Part shown: positions 7,807 through 15,760 of the stretch, piece by piece
Layout of the letters: each line of letters opens with the position of its first letter
Position numbering within the stretch: the first letter of the stretch is position 1
Assembly (NCBI RefSeq): GCF_050434145.1
Contig: NZ_JBNPVX010000043.1
Span: 1-19,736, forward strand
Origin: JAISST01 sp050434145
Lineage (GTDB): Bacteria > Fusobacteriota > Fusobacteriia > Fusobacteriales > Fusobacteriaceae
Length of the DNA: 19,736 nucleotides
Reading direction: 5' to 3'
Translations under genes and position numbers: made by a program
The notes under the pieces: generated by a model
Told to the model about the DNA's origin: nothing
What the model saw: only the letters and a program-made list of their open reading frames with translations
Databases searched by the model: none

Positions 7807-8759
7807 TATTCAATCAATCCTTTCGTTACTTCTCTTGCTTCCATTAACATAATTTTTTCATATGTATATTGCTTTTCATTTTTCACAACTTTAGTATTCA
7901 TTTTATTATAAAATTCACCTAAAACTAATTTTCTTCCTTCTTTAGTAATAAGATTAGTAATCTCATCAAAATGATTTTTATTTATTATTTTTTTTGAGAA
8001 CATAGAAAATACTACTTCCCATCCTATAAATCGATATTTTTCAATAAAATCATAAGTTAAAGGATCTTTATTAACATTATTTGTATGAAGAATTCCTATT
8101 TTGGGATCCAAACCTGCCACTATCAACACATGCTCAATCTTAGAATATAAAATTCCAAATAAATAATTTAGTATCATATTATATGGGTCTTTCGCCTTAA
8201 AATTTGTTCTACCTTTAAATCCCCATTTTTCATCTAATAATGACTTTATACATGAATAATATTTTTTACTAGCTGTACCTTCATACCCCATTATAACATT
8301 GGAAAAATTTTGATTTTCTAGTGCAATCATCTCTATACTTGCTATTATTTCATCAAATTCTTGTTCCATCATTTTGAAATCTATGGATCGTCTGCTAAAC
8401 ACTTTCCTCAAATGATTTTTTTGTGATTCGATTTTTTCTATTATCCATTTTCTTGCCAGATTAAGCCCATAGCCTTCTGAAAATAATTTCAATTGATTTT
8501 CTCTTATATTTGACGCTTTATCAAATTTTGTTTTCCAAAATTTTCCAAGAATATTCCCATAATAATCTGATATATATATGGGAATATCATTTTGAACAGC
8601 TAGTTTTATACTATCTGTCGTCAATGAGCAGCTTCCTTCTATCACTATAGAATCAACTATGTCTGGTGAAATCGGATTTGGTTTTCCATCAGAAATTACT
8701 ATAAAATGATTCTGTTCTTTTCTCAACTTACTTCCAAATTCTTGAATATAAATGTCCAT
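7806..8759 (-). CDS. cas1: Cas1 integrase
   Basis: Cas1 inserts new spacers at the leader-proximal repeat. The chosen start, MDIYIQEFGSKL at 8759, has AGGAG 5 nt upstream; an in-frame ATG at 8810 would overlap csm5 and add 17 Lys-rich residues unlike Cas1. The resulting 317 residues fit the family. Metal-binding residues are visible: E160 in MGYEGTASKKYY, H225 in AGLDPKIGILH, and D237 with E240 in LTYDFIEKYR. It starts 34 nt after csm5 and is coupled to the first cas2. No reverse transcriptase domain is fused, so there is no direct sign of RNA spacer capture. Confidence 0.95.
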   Translation of the reverse strand: MDIYIQEFGSKLRKEQNHFIVISDGKPNPISPDIVDSIVIEGSCSLTTDSIKLAVQNDIPIYISDYYGNILGKFWKTKFDKASNIRENQLKLFSEGYGLNLARKWIIEKIESQKNHLRKVFSRRSIDFKMMEQEFDEIIASIEMIALENQNFSNVIMGYEGTASKKYYSCIKSLLDEKWGFKGRTNFKAKDPYNMILNYLFGILYSKIEHVLIVAGLDPKIGILHTNNVNKDPLTYDFIEKYRFIGWEVVFSMFSKKIINKNHFDEITNLITKEGRKLVLGEFYNKMNTKVVKNEKQYTYEKIMLMEAREVTKGLIE

Positions 8760-8793
8760 AGTCTCTCCTCTCTTGGAAAATTTTGATATGTTT

Positions 8794-9972
8794 TTATTTT
8801 TCTTCTTCAAATACTATTTTTGCCCAACCAACTGGTAACTTATTAACCATTACTCTTGAACCAACAGATTCTTCTTTCTTATTAAATTGATTGAATGTTG
8901 TTGAATTAAATCCTGCTCCCTTACCTATTCTGATCATTGCTTCATTTTCTTGCAGTTTTTCCATTTCTTTTTCAAGTTGTTCACAAGCATTTTCTCCTTC
9001 TCTATTTGCAAAAGCTCTAAATGCTAATTTATCTGATTTAATCATTCTTTTAGCTTTCTCATTCAGACTTTCTATTATAGATTTCATCAGAACTTTTACC
9101 AGATTATTTACTATTGGAGTTCCATCTCTTGACTCTTTTGCTGAGAGTTTATCACAGATATAAAATGGAATATCCAGATTCTTTAATACTACTTTAAAAT
9201 CTAAAGAAAAGTCCTTATCCCTTCCTAACTTAGATTTACTTACTTCACATGCTCCCATGGGCATTGGTGCTTTTTTACTTACTCTTGACATTTTAGTTAC
9301 TATAAAATTTACTCCATCACAAGCTGTATCTGTTATTATCACTTGTTTGAAAGGATCGAATTTTGGTTCTAATCTTGTAAGTCCTAACATCCTTGCTTCT
9401 CTTCTGTCTGCTTCTCGCTTTGCTTCTTTATCTCTTAACATTTGATTATTTCTATCCATCAAAATAAAAGGTTTTGTTTTATTATTTTTATTTCTATCTA
9501 ATATATAATATTCACTAGAAGAAAATTTTGATGCCAAAAATGCACTTCTTATAGCTCCTTTGATTGTACTACCAGGAATAAATTTTCCTATACTGTTCCC
9601 TATAAATTCAGTAATTGATAATTCATTTTCTTCATTAGATTTAATCGCTCCAGACAATTTCTTATGATACATATTCATAAATTCACTATCTACATCTATC
9701 ATATATATGTATCCATACTCCTGTTCATAACTTTCATTTAAGAAAGCTCTTATTTGAATCATATTATTACTTTCTAGTAATTTCAACAATTTATCCCTTC
9801 TATTTTCTGGAAATTTTTCAATTACATCATTTATATCTATTCTATAGTATTTTTTATTTTTGATAACATAATCATAAGGTGATAATTCATTTCCACTTCC
9901 TACTTGTATTGGAGTCAATGGAAAAAGTTTACAATTATAAGAAAAAATCTTTCTACTTATCTCACTTTTCAT
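8794..9972 (-). CDS. csm5: Csm5, RAMP subunit at the end of the Csm filament
   Basis: Csm5 caps the 3' end of the crRNA in the type III-A complex and helps crRNA maturation. The 392-residue protein shows the N-terminal Csm5 motif TPIQVGSGNELSPYDY at about 20-35, the motif FIPGSTIKGAIRSA at 131-144, and a C-terminal glycine-rich stretch IRIGKGAGFNSTT. ATG 9972 is chosen because GGAGGTGAT lies about 8 nt upstream; a TTG three codons earlier is too close to it. The ATG follows the csm4 stop by one base, so the two are probably coupled. A Lys/Arg-rich helix lies near the middle (KEAKREADRREAR). Confidence 0.92.
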   Translation of the reverse strand: MKSEISRKIFSYNCKLFPLTPIQVGSGNELSPYDYVIKNKKYYRIDINDVIEKFPENRRDKLLKLLESNNMIQIRAFLNESYEQEYGYIYMIDVDSEFMNMYHKKLSGAIKSNEENELSITEFIGNSIGKFIPGSTIKGAIRSAFLASKFSSSEYYILDRNKNNKTKPFILMDRNNQMLRDKEAKREADRREARMLGLTRLEPKFDPFKQVIITDTACDGVNFIVTKMSRVSKKAPMPMGACEVSKSKLGRDKDFSLDFKVVLKNLDIPFYICDKLSAKESRDGTPIVNNLVKVLMKSIIESLNEKAKRMIKSDKLAFRAFANREGENACEQLEKEMEKLQENEAMIRIGKGAGFNSTTFNQFNKKEESVGSRVMVNKLPVGWAKIVFEEEK

Positions 9973-9973
9973 C

Positions 9974-10960
9974 TTACACAATCACCTCCAAAGTAAATGG
10001 AATACCTATTTGCACTATCTTTTTGTCAATATGAATATCTCTCAACACCTTTCCTGATATTTCATTTTCTCCTTTTATAAATATTGACCCTGCACTAAAG
10101 CAAGTAAATGGTTTTTTAAAGGGAAAATCCTCATTTCCATCTATATTGGCTACTTTCCCTATTTTTAACACTGTATTTCCAGATACTATTTTTGTATAGT
10201 CATTTGCTTTTGGAATGTAATTGGATAGCACTATAAAACCATTGGCATTGTCTACTTTTGTAAACCCATCAAATTTTCCAAAAGATATTGTTTCAATAGC
10301 TCCTTTACCTGCACTTGCCTTTTTACCAAAACCATTTCCTTCAATAAAACTTAATAATTTTTCTATTTTTCCAATTGGATAATCTGACCTTACTTTTATA
10401 TAGATACAAATTTCCTCAGCAAAATTTTCTTCCAGAGAAAACAAGTTATTCTCTTCTGTTGTCCCAGATAATCTATTTATACTATTATGCATCACAAGAG
10501 CAGATGCTTGTGACTTAATTACATCTTCATTTTTTTTAGATAATAAGTCTGACACAAATTCTATGTTGCTATAATTCCCTCTTAATTTATTAAAATCATC
10601 AAGCCTTACTTCTTTTATTTTGTTTATTTTTTTCAATAAATTTACAACTTCAACAGTAGTTAATTCGTGTTTTTTAGCCAATTCTGAGCTGTCTGCCCTC
10701 TTAGGAAGGCTCTTTTTAGGAATTGGAAAACTCATTTCTAATTTTTCTTTTCCATTTTCTTTCACTCTTTTACTAGAAAAACCATTAGACACAATAAAAG
10801 GCGGTTTCTTTTCTTCAAATTCTTTTATTGTTGCATTAATCTCATCTTCACCATAGAATAGTTTTATCCCCCACAATAAATGACCATATATTGTATCACT
10901 TTGCCATGGTGTTATATAAGAAGACATCGGTTTTATCTTCCACAAATATGTTTGATACAT
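9974..10960 (-). CDS. csm4: Csm4, RAMP subunit holding the crRNA 5' tag
   Basis: Csm4 pairs with Cas10 at the foot of the complex and binds the 8-nt 5' tag of the crRNA. The 328-residue protein has the N-terminal pattern SDTIYGHLLWGI at 21-32, MHNSINRLSGTT at 157-168, and the glycine-rich RAMP loop GNGFGKKASAGKG at 208-220. It starts 12 nt after the csm3 stop behind GGTGG. Length and gene order (csm2-csm3-csm4-csm5) match type III-A. Confidence 0.92.
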   Translation of the reverse strand: MYQTYLWKIKPMSSYITPWQSDTIYGHLLWGIKLFYGEDEINATIKEFEEKKPPFIVSNGFSSKRVKENGKEKLEMSFPIPKKSLPKRADSSELAKKHELTTVEVVNLLKKINKIKEVRLDDFNKLRGNYSNIEFVSDLLSKKNEDVIKSQASALVMHNSINRLSGTTEENNLFSLEENFAEEICIYIKVRSDYPIGKIEKLLSFIEGNGFGKKASAGKGAIETISFGKFDGFTKVDNANGFIVLSNYIPKANDYTKIVSGNTVLKIGKVANIDGNEDFPFKKPFTCFSAGSIFIKGENEISGKVLRDIHIDKKIVQIGIPFTLEVIV

Positions 10961-10972
10961 AAAAACACCACC

Positions 10973-11668
10973 TTATCCTATTTTTATTTCATCTAATTTC
11001 TTAAGACAATCTTCTCCATCCATTTCTAATTTTGTAAATTTGATTTGCCCATTCCCTCTAGATACTCCACCACCGATGCCTTCTAATAGTAATCCTTTCA
11101 GGGCAGTGAACACTATTCTGTCCAAATGAGCTTCATCTGTTTTCCCCTCATCATCTAAATCTATTATTTTATATCCTATAGAAAACTCAAATTTTACTCC
11201 TGCAGGTATTCTTTCAGAGTTTCTAGGAGTTGCTGCAGATGTTAACCTATTTATATTATTTTCATATTTTAATTCTGTATCATTTCCTACTCTTTCTTTC
11301 AATTTTTTCAATTCTTCTTTACTTTCTTTTGTCAAATAAGCATCCTTTACTGATATTCTTGTAGGTCCTGATTTTGCCTTACCAGAATCATTGGCACCTC
11401 TTCCAAATACTCTACATATTGGGCATTCTTTTTCTTCACAAGAATGTACATGCCCTTCTTTATTTATTTTCCCTTCTGTCCATTCAGCAAACATTCTCAT
11501 TTTTCCTTTTAGTGATGATCCTGGTATATATAATTCTTGTGTTAATGGATTTCTTATCACAGGATTATCATTTCCTCCTATTTCGATTGTATCAGAACTT
11601 CCACCTATTTTTGTTCCAGTTAGTAATTCTAGTTCCCCAGTTATCATTTTTATTTTTTTTATTTTCAT
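10973..11668 (-). CDS. csm3: Csm3, backbone subunit and target-RNA nuclease
   Basis: Csm3 forms the filament along the crRNA and cuts bound target RNA at 6-nt intervals. The 231-residue protein aligns well with studied Csm3: GTKIGGSSDTIEIGGNDNPV at 18-37 places D34 at the catalytic aspartate (D33 in Streptococcus thermophilus), so cleavage should be intact. IPGSSLKGKMR at 48-58 and GIGGGVSRGNGQI at 197-209 are the crRNA-binding and glycine-rich loops. C77, C82 and C85, with H73 and H75 just before, form a likely zinc site that the streptococcal protein lacks. The ribosome binding site AGGAGG is strong. Confidence 0.95.
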   Translation of the reverse strand: MKIKKIKMITGELELLTGTKIGGSSDTIEIGGNDNPVIRNPLTQELYIPGSSLKGKMRMFAEWTEGKINKEGHVHSCEEKECPICRVFGRGANDSGKAKSGPTRISVKDAYLTKESKEELKKLKERVGNDTELKYENNINRLTSAATPRNSERIPAGVKFEFSIGYKIIDLDDEGKTDEAHLDRIVFTALKGLLLEGIGGGVSRGNGQIKFTKLEMDGEDCLKKLDEIKIG

Positions 11669-11694
11669 ATTTTTTCCTCCTAATAATTAATTTT

Positions 11695-12213
11695 TTATTT
11701 TCCACTAAGTTGAGAATATCCCACTATTGTTTCAAAAAATATTGTGAAATTTATAAACGCATCAAATCCAGCTTTTAATCCATTTTTATTTTCTTTCATT
11801 ATTTGATCTACATTTTTTAATATAAAGTCTCTCAATGTTTTCATCTTTTGTCCATCTTTATTAGCTCTATATTGAACTTTTGACTTAAGTAATAATATTG
11901 ATGGATAAACTTTTAGAAACTCTTCTTCTTTTCCATCCACTTTATTTTTTAGAGCCTTTACCTCATTAAAAAATGCACGCAATTGACTATTGGTTAATTT
12001 ATCTTCCCCAAACCACTTAGCTACTAACTCAGCTTCTTTTGTTATCAAGTCTTCTCTTATAATACCATTTTCATCTCTATATCCTTCTTTTTCAAAATTA
12101 AATATCTTAGATTCATCTCTCTGTACAGGTTTTCCAGTATTTTGGTTTTTTCCTTTGTTTACTATGTTATTTTTTTGCTCATCATTATATCCATATTTAC
12201 TTTTATCAAACAT
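11695..12213 (-). CDS. csm2: Csm2, small helical subunit
   Basis: Csm2 forms the minor filament of the type III-A complex along the target RNA. The 172-residue protein has a Csm2-like helical core from about residue 55, with the signature KLTNSQLRAFFNEVKALKNK at 72-91. It also has an N-terminal polar extension of about 45 residues rich in Asn and Lys (NKGKNQNTGKPVQRD), which makes it somewhat longer than typical. Its AGGAGG overlaps the cas10 stop codon, indicating coupling. The call rests partly on position between cas10 and csm3. Confidence 0.88.
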   Translation of the reverse strand: MFDKSKYGYNDEQKNNIVNKGKNQNTGKPVQRDESKIFNFEKEGYRDENGIIREDLITKEAELVAKWFGEDKLTNSQLRAFFNEVKALKNKVDGKEEEFLKVYPSILLLKSKVQYRANKDGQKMKTLRDFILKNVDQIMKENKNGLKAGFDAFINFTIFFETIVGYSQLSGK

Positions 12214-12222
12214 ATCTTCCTC

Positions 12223-14748
12223 CTATTTTTCTTCTTTTCTATTTTTTCTTACTGCATAATTTAATACTACATTCATATATTCCCCTAAAAATTTCTTCCC
12301 TATTCCATTTAATGACTCAGTTCCAAAATATTTCATCAAGGTCGCTACTCTTTCATCATCTATTGCTTTTCTATTTTTTTCTTCAGGTTGTCCTTCATAC
12401 TCTTTAGCTATCTTTGGTATCAAATTTCTTCCTATATCATATGTAAAATCTGATATATATTTTAAATATTTAGAATTTCCTGTTTTTTGATAACTTTCTG
12501 CCATTGTTGTATATCTAAGTAACCTATATATAAATCCTTGTGAATATCCTACATTATCATTATTATCTCCTTTATCCTTTTCTAAATGTTTCTCTATAAA
12601 ATCTGCAAGTTTCATCACTCTATCATATTGACTCCATGGAACATATCTTCCAAATACTACCACCCCATCTTTACCAGCATTTTTTCCAATTTCTTCTGCA
12701 TCACTTGCCAATCGAGAACTAAAATATATAGGATCACTTGCTTTTGTTATACTTATCCCACATGTAAGTGTTATATGAGTATTTTCTCCTACATATTTTA
12801 CAAATTTTTTGTTTATTTTTCCAGCAGTTTCCTTTATTAGCTTATCCCAAGGCCCTACTATCATAAAGTCATCTCCACCAGAATATACTACATAATTGGA
12901 CCCTAGTTCTTTTTGTTCTTTCTCTAGTTCTTTTGGTAACCAATATGAGAAAAATCCGTCCATTAATCTACTTAATGTTGAAATTTTTCCTATTGATGTT
13001 CCACCATTTTTTTCCATTCCCATGCTAAATATAAGACCAAGATTATCCACATCACCTTTCAAAATTCCTAAGTTATGAGAAGCTGTTTCTTTTGCAATAT
13101 GTTCAAAACTCTTAACATTATTTTCTTCTATTTTTTCTTCTGATATTATATTTTTATAATCTTTATAAATTTTATCTACATCTTCTTTAGTATATAATGG
13201 TGTATATCCCCCATAAAAATCTTGAAAATAACATTTTGTTCTTTCTTCTAATATTTCGTCTCGCTTTTCATAATAATATACTAAGAATGGAGTTCCTTCT
13301 ATTTCAGCTTTATTTTTGTATAGACAGCAAGTTATTCCAAATAGCTCTATTTGTTCCACACCATATTTTTTATCAATTGTTCCATTATAAAAAGCTACTT
13401 TTGATATACTTGGAAGTGCTGTCCCAAATTTTACATTTTTCTTGCAGATATTGCATTCACCTTCTCCAGAAGATTCATTTACTTGTACCAAATGCTTTCT
13501 ACATATTTTGCATAATCCTACTTTTTTTCCTGTACCATATAATTCATTTTCTATTATTGAACTTTTTAGTATTTCCTTTGCAAATTTTTGATTTTTTCCT
13601 GCATCCAACTTATCATTTAGTTCATTATATTTATTAGCAAATTCTTTGCTGAGACTCTTTCCATTGGCATTAATCCATTGCAAATTTAGGAATAATTCCC
13701 CCAGATATTCATTATATAAGACTCCATTTATTTCTGCATTTATTTTCTCTAATATATCTACAGATTTTTCTGTATTTTGTGCCAATATATAGAATTTTCC
13801 TCCTGAAGATATAATAATATTGCCAATAGTAACTCCTAGCTCTTTTACTATTTTGTTAGCTCCTATATCAGATAATATTTTTATAAAAAAGGATCTTGCT
13901 CTCAATCTTTTAGCAGCTTTGTCAGTGCTTTCTAATGCATAGATATATTTTTGTATCCCTGATATATCTCCTCCTATTAACAAAAAATAATCTTTATCTT
14001 GTGCATTTTTTATCTCTTCCAACGGAATATTTTCCAATGTTCCATATTTTTCTAAGATGTAATTATATAATGATATAGATGTTGCCATTTTTACTCTTAT
14101 ACTATCATATATTGATATATTATTTAGATTTTCAGAGTTATCTGCTGGAATACACCAGAAGTACTTTTTTATACAGTCCAAAACATTAATATATAGCACA
14201 TCAAATTCATCTGTTTTTATTCTTCCTATGTCTGCTAGAAATTCATCTATCAGTTTATCAAATTCTTTTTCTAAATTACCAGTAACTTCAGTAGGGAATA
14301 TTTTTTCATCATAACTAAAAGAACCTAATTTATAATATTTTTTATCAGGCAATTTTTCCCTATTACCACACTTATCCTTCTTATCTATATCTATAGTTGA
14401 AAAAATAGATTCTAGACTTTTTATTCGCCTGATATCCTCATTATTCATCTTTACATCTTCTACACTTAGATTAGCGCATTTACTTCCTTGCTCTATAATA
14501 GAAATTAATTTTCCCACAGTTGAATTTTTATTTTTTTCTGCACACTCTATTATGTTAATAAATTCTTCATCTTTCCCAATTATTTCTTTCTCTACTAAAA
14601 ATTTGACAAACCATGATGACAACATGAGAAAATTTCCATTTTTATCAATTTCTTGAAGATATTTGTTACTTTTTATCAGTATTTTTCCAACATCTTGAAT
14701 CAAACTTCCTAATGCAATTTTTTCTCTGTTGTCTTTAATATTGACCAT
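12223..14748 (-). CDS. cas10: Cas10/Csm1, cyclic-oligoadenylate synthase with a lost HD nuclease
   Basis: Cas10 is the large type III subunit; on target RNA binding its Palm domain makes cyclic oligoadenylates. The 841-residue protein has the first Palm motif GGDISGIQKYIY at 259-270, a zinc finger with C413, C416, C432 and C435, the second Palm motif LKGDVDNLG at 563-571, and the cyclase motif SGGDDF at 623-628. The N-terminal HD nuclease motif, normally LLHDIGK, reads LIQDVGK with Gln at position 18. There is no histidine anywhere in the first 418 residues, so the single-strand DNase activity should be absent. AGGAGG lies 5 nt before the start. The system therefore seems built for signalling through the two CARF proteins encoded upstream. 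Confidence 0.96.
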   Translation of the reverse strand: MVNIKDNREKIALGSLIQDVGKILIKSNKYLQEIDKNGNFLMLSSWFVKFLVEKEIIGKDEEFINIIECAEKNKNSTVGKLISIIEQGSKCANLSVEDVKMNNEDIRRIKSLESIFSTIDIDKKDKCGNREKLPDKKYYKLGSFSYDEKIFPTEVTGNLEKEFDKLIDEFLADIGRIKTDEFDVLYINVLDCIKKYFWCIPADNSENLNNISIYDSIRVKMATSISLYNYILEKYGTLENIPLEEIKNAQDKDYFLLIGGDISGIQKYIYALESTDKAAKRLRARSFFIKILSDIGANKIVKELGVTIGNIIISSGGKFYILAQNTEKSVDILEKINAEINGVLYNEYLGELFLNLQWINANGKSLSKEFANKYNELNDKLDAGKNQKFAKEILKSSIIENELYGTGKKVGLCKICRKHLVQVNESSGEGECNICKKNVKFGTALPSISKVAFYNGTIDKKYGVEQIELFGITCCLYKNKAEIEGTPFLVYYYEKRDEILEERTKCYFQDFYGGYTPLYTKEDVDKIYKDYKNIISEEKIEENNVKSFEHIAKETASHNLGILKGDVDNLGLIFSMGMEKNGGTSIGKISTLSRLMDGFFSYWLPKELEKEQKELGSNYVVYSGGDDFMIVGPWDKLIKETAGKINKKFVKYVGENTHITLTCGISITKASDPIYFSSRLASDAEEIGKNAGKDGVVVFGRYVPWSQYDRVMKLADFIEKHLEKDKGDNNDNVGYSQGFIYRLLRYTTMAESYQKTGNSKYLKYISDFTYDIGRNLIPKIAKEYEGQPEEKNRKAIDDERVATLMKYFGTESLNGIGKKFLGEYMNVVLNYAVRKNRKEEK

Positions 14749-14895
14749 AAAATCCTCCTTTTATATTATTTTTAAGCTGTTACTAAACTATTTTTTACTT
14801 ACAAAATTCATGCTTTTGTTATTCTCTTAATTCTTCTTTTCCTCCAGCCTCACTATTCTCAGCTGATGAAAGAAAACTTTTTATTTCGCAACTGC
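14749..14895 (-). other. Gap between the Cas6b-like gene and cas10
   Basis: This 147-bp gap ends with the cas10 ribosome binding site. Its first part keeps an open minus-strand frame from the end of the Cas6b-like gene to TAA at 14821-14819, one base out of phase with that gene. I see no promoter or terminator in it. Confidence 0.5.
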
Positions 14896-15582
14896 CTATA
14901 TTATTTTTTTTATTCTACCAAATCCGATACTCTTTCTTTTTCCCAGAGAAATTCCACTTGGAATATCTGCATTGGAAAAAAATTCTCCAATAAATCCCAG
15001 TAGTTTTGTATCTTTTTGTGTAACTACACATTCTTGAAAATCTCCAATCACTGTTATTTTCTTATCTACCCAAACATTACACATTTTGAAAAACTCCAAT
15101 AAATTTGCTACCAATTGCTTGTTTAGATCTACTTCTTGCTGTAAATATCTTTTATAGTTTTTATCATTTAATGCTATCCAAGGTGTTTCAAATCGATATT
15201 TATGCTCTTTCTCCAAAACTGTAACATTATATTCTTTTTCTATTATTTTAGGAGTAAAGAAAATTTCTCTTTTTTCTGGTACTTGGTTTCTACCATGTCT
15301 TCCATTGCTCCCACTTTTTCCAATATCTAGTATGACTTTATTTATTGTAGAAATTTTCTCTAATAGTGCATCACCCCCTTCATCAATTCCAATAATCGTG
15401 AGTTTTTTATCTACAACTCTATATTGTATTTTTGAAAATCCATAGTTAAATGAATTTGAATCCTTATGATTATGAAATGCTACATCATCTATAAACAAAT
15501 TTCCTATATAGCCTCTTAGCTTTTCCCCATCTCGATTTGTAAATTCTTCTTCTGTTTCTAATGTCACTTCCACCAATTTCAT
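14896..15582 (-). CDS. Second Cas6-like RAMP (Cas6b-like)
   Basis: This 228-residue protein resembles the Cas6b-type processing ribonucleases. It has KLRGYIGNLFIDD at 21-33, a His pair at H37 and H39 that are candidate active-site residues, KIQYRVVDKKLTIIGIDEG at 51-69, the conserved TPWIALNDKNYKRY at 133-146, LGFIGEFFSNADIP at 195-208, and the C-terminal glycine-rich loop SGISLGKRKSIGFGRI at 209-224. AGGAG lies about 5 nt before ATG 15582. It is the first gene after an internal promoter and precedes cas10, whereas the PF10040-like Cas6 is at the other end of the locus. It ends inside a run of eight A that could allow slippage into a 28-codon extension. It could be the main crRNA processor here or act on other RNAs. 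Confidence 0.75.
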   Translation of the reverse strand: MKLVEVTLETEEEFTNRDGEKLRGYIGNLFIDDVAFHNHKDSNSFNYGFSKIQYRVVDKKLTIIGIDEGGDALLEKISTINKVILDIGKSGSNGRHGRNQVPEKREIFFTPKIIEKEYNVTVLEKEHKYRFETPWIALNDKNYKRYLQQEVDLNKQLVANLLEFFKMCNVWVDKKITVIGDFQECVVTQKDTKLLGFIGEFFSNADIPSGISLGKRKSIGFGRIKKII

Positions 15583-15760
15583 CTGATTCTCCTATAAATA
15601 AGTTATAATTCAAATTTTATCTAATTCATATTTTATTATTATTTTAAAACATGTTTCCTATCTTATAATTCATATCATATTTCTAAATACATTATATCAT
15701 AAAATTTCATTTATAGTGTCCCTTTAACAGTACAATACTTTTTATTTGATTTTTATCTTA
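15583..15760 (-). other. Intergenic region with an internal promoter
   Basis: This 178-bp gap between the second CARF gene and the Cas6b-like gene carries an extended -10 promoter at 15691-15699 and the ribosome binding site of the next gene. No clear hairpin terminator is visible, so read-through from the upstream genes is likely to add to transcription. Confidence 0.55.
15691..15699 (-). promoter_or_regulatory. Internal extended -10 promoter for the cas6b-like/cas10/csm genes
   Basis: The minus strand reads TGATATAAT, an extended -10 with a perfect TATAAT. The -35 region is poor (ACACTA at a 17-bp distance). Transcription would start near 15684, about 100 nt before the Cas6b-like start codon. 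It would let the interference genes be expressed separately from the CARF effectors. Confidence 0.5.

Noticed and set aside
7806..8759. Reverse-transcriptase-linked Cas1 as the cause of the spacer strand bias
   Set aside because: Cas1 is of normal length and no reverse transcriptase gene or YxDD motif is present in the window.
8891..9445. Plus-strand open frames opposite csm5
   Set aside because: They are shadows of a well-supported Csm5 gene, with Ser/Phe/Leu-rich low-complexity products and no ribosome binding sites.
11374..11778. Plus-strand frames of 134 and 99 codons opposite csm3
   Set aside because: Csm3 motifs are clear on the other strand; the Phe/Leu/Ile-rich products are what antisense AT-rich coding DNA gives.
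13197..13637. Plus-strand 146-codon frame opposite cas10
   Set aside because: It is antisense to conserved Cas10 zinc-finger sequence and has no start signals.
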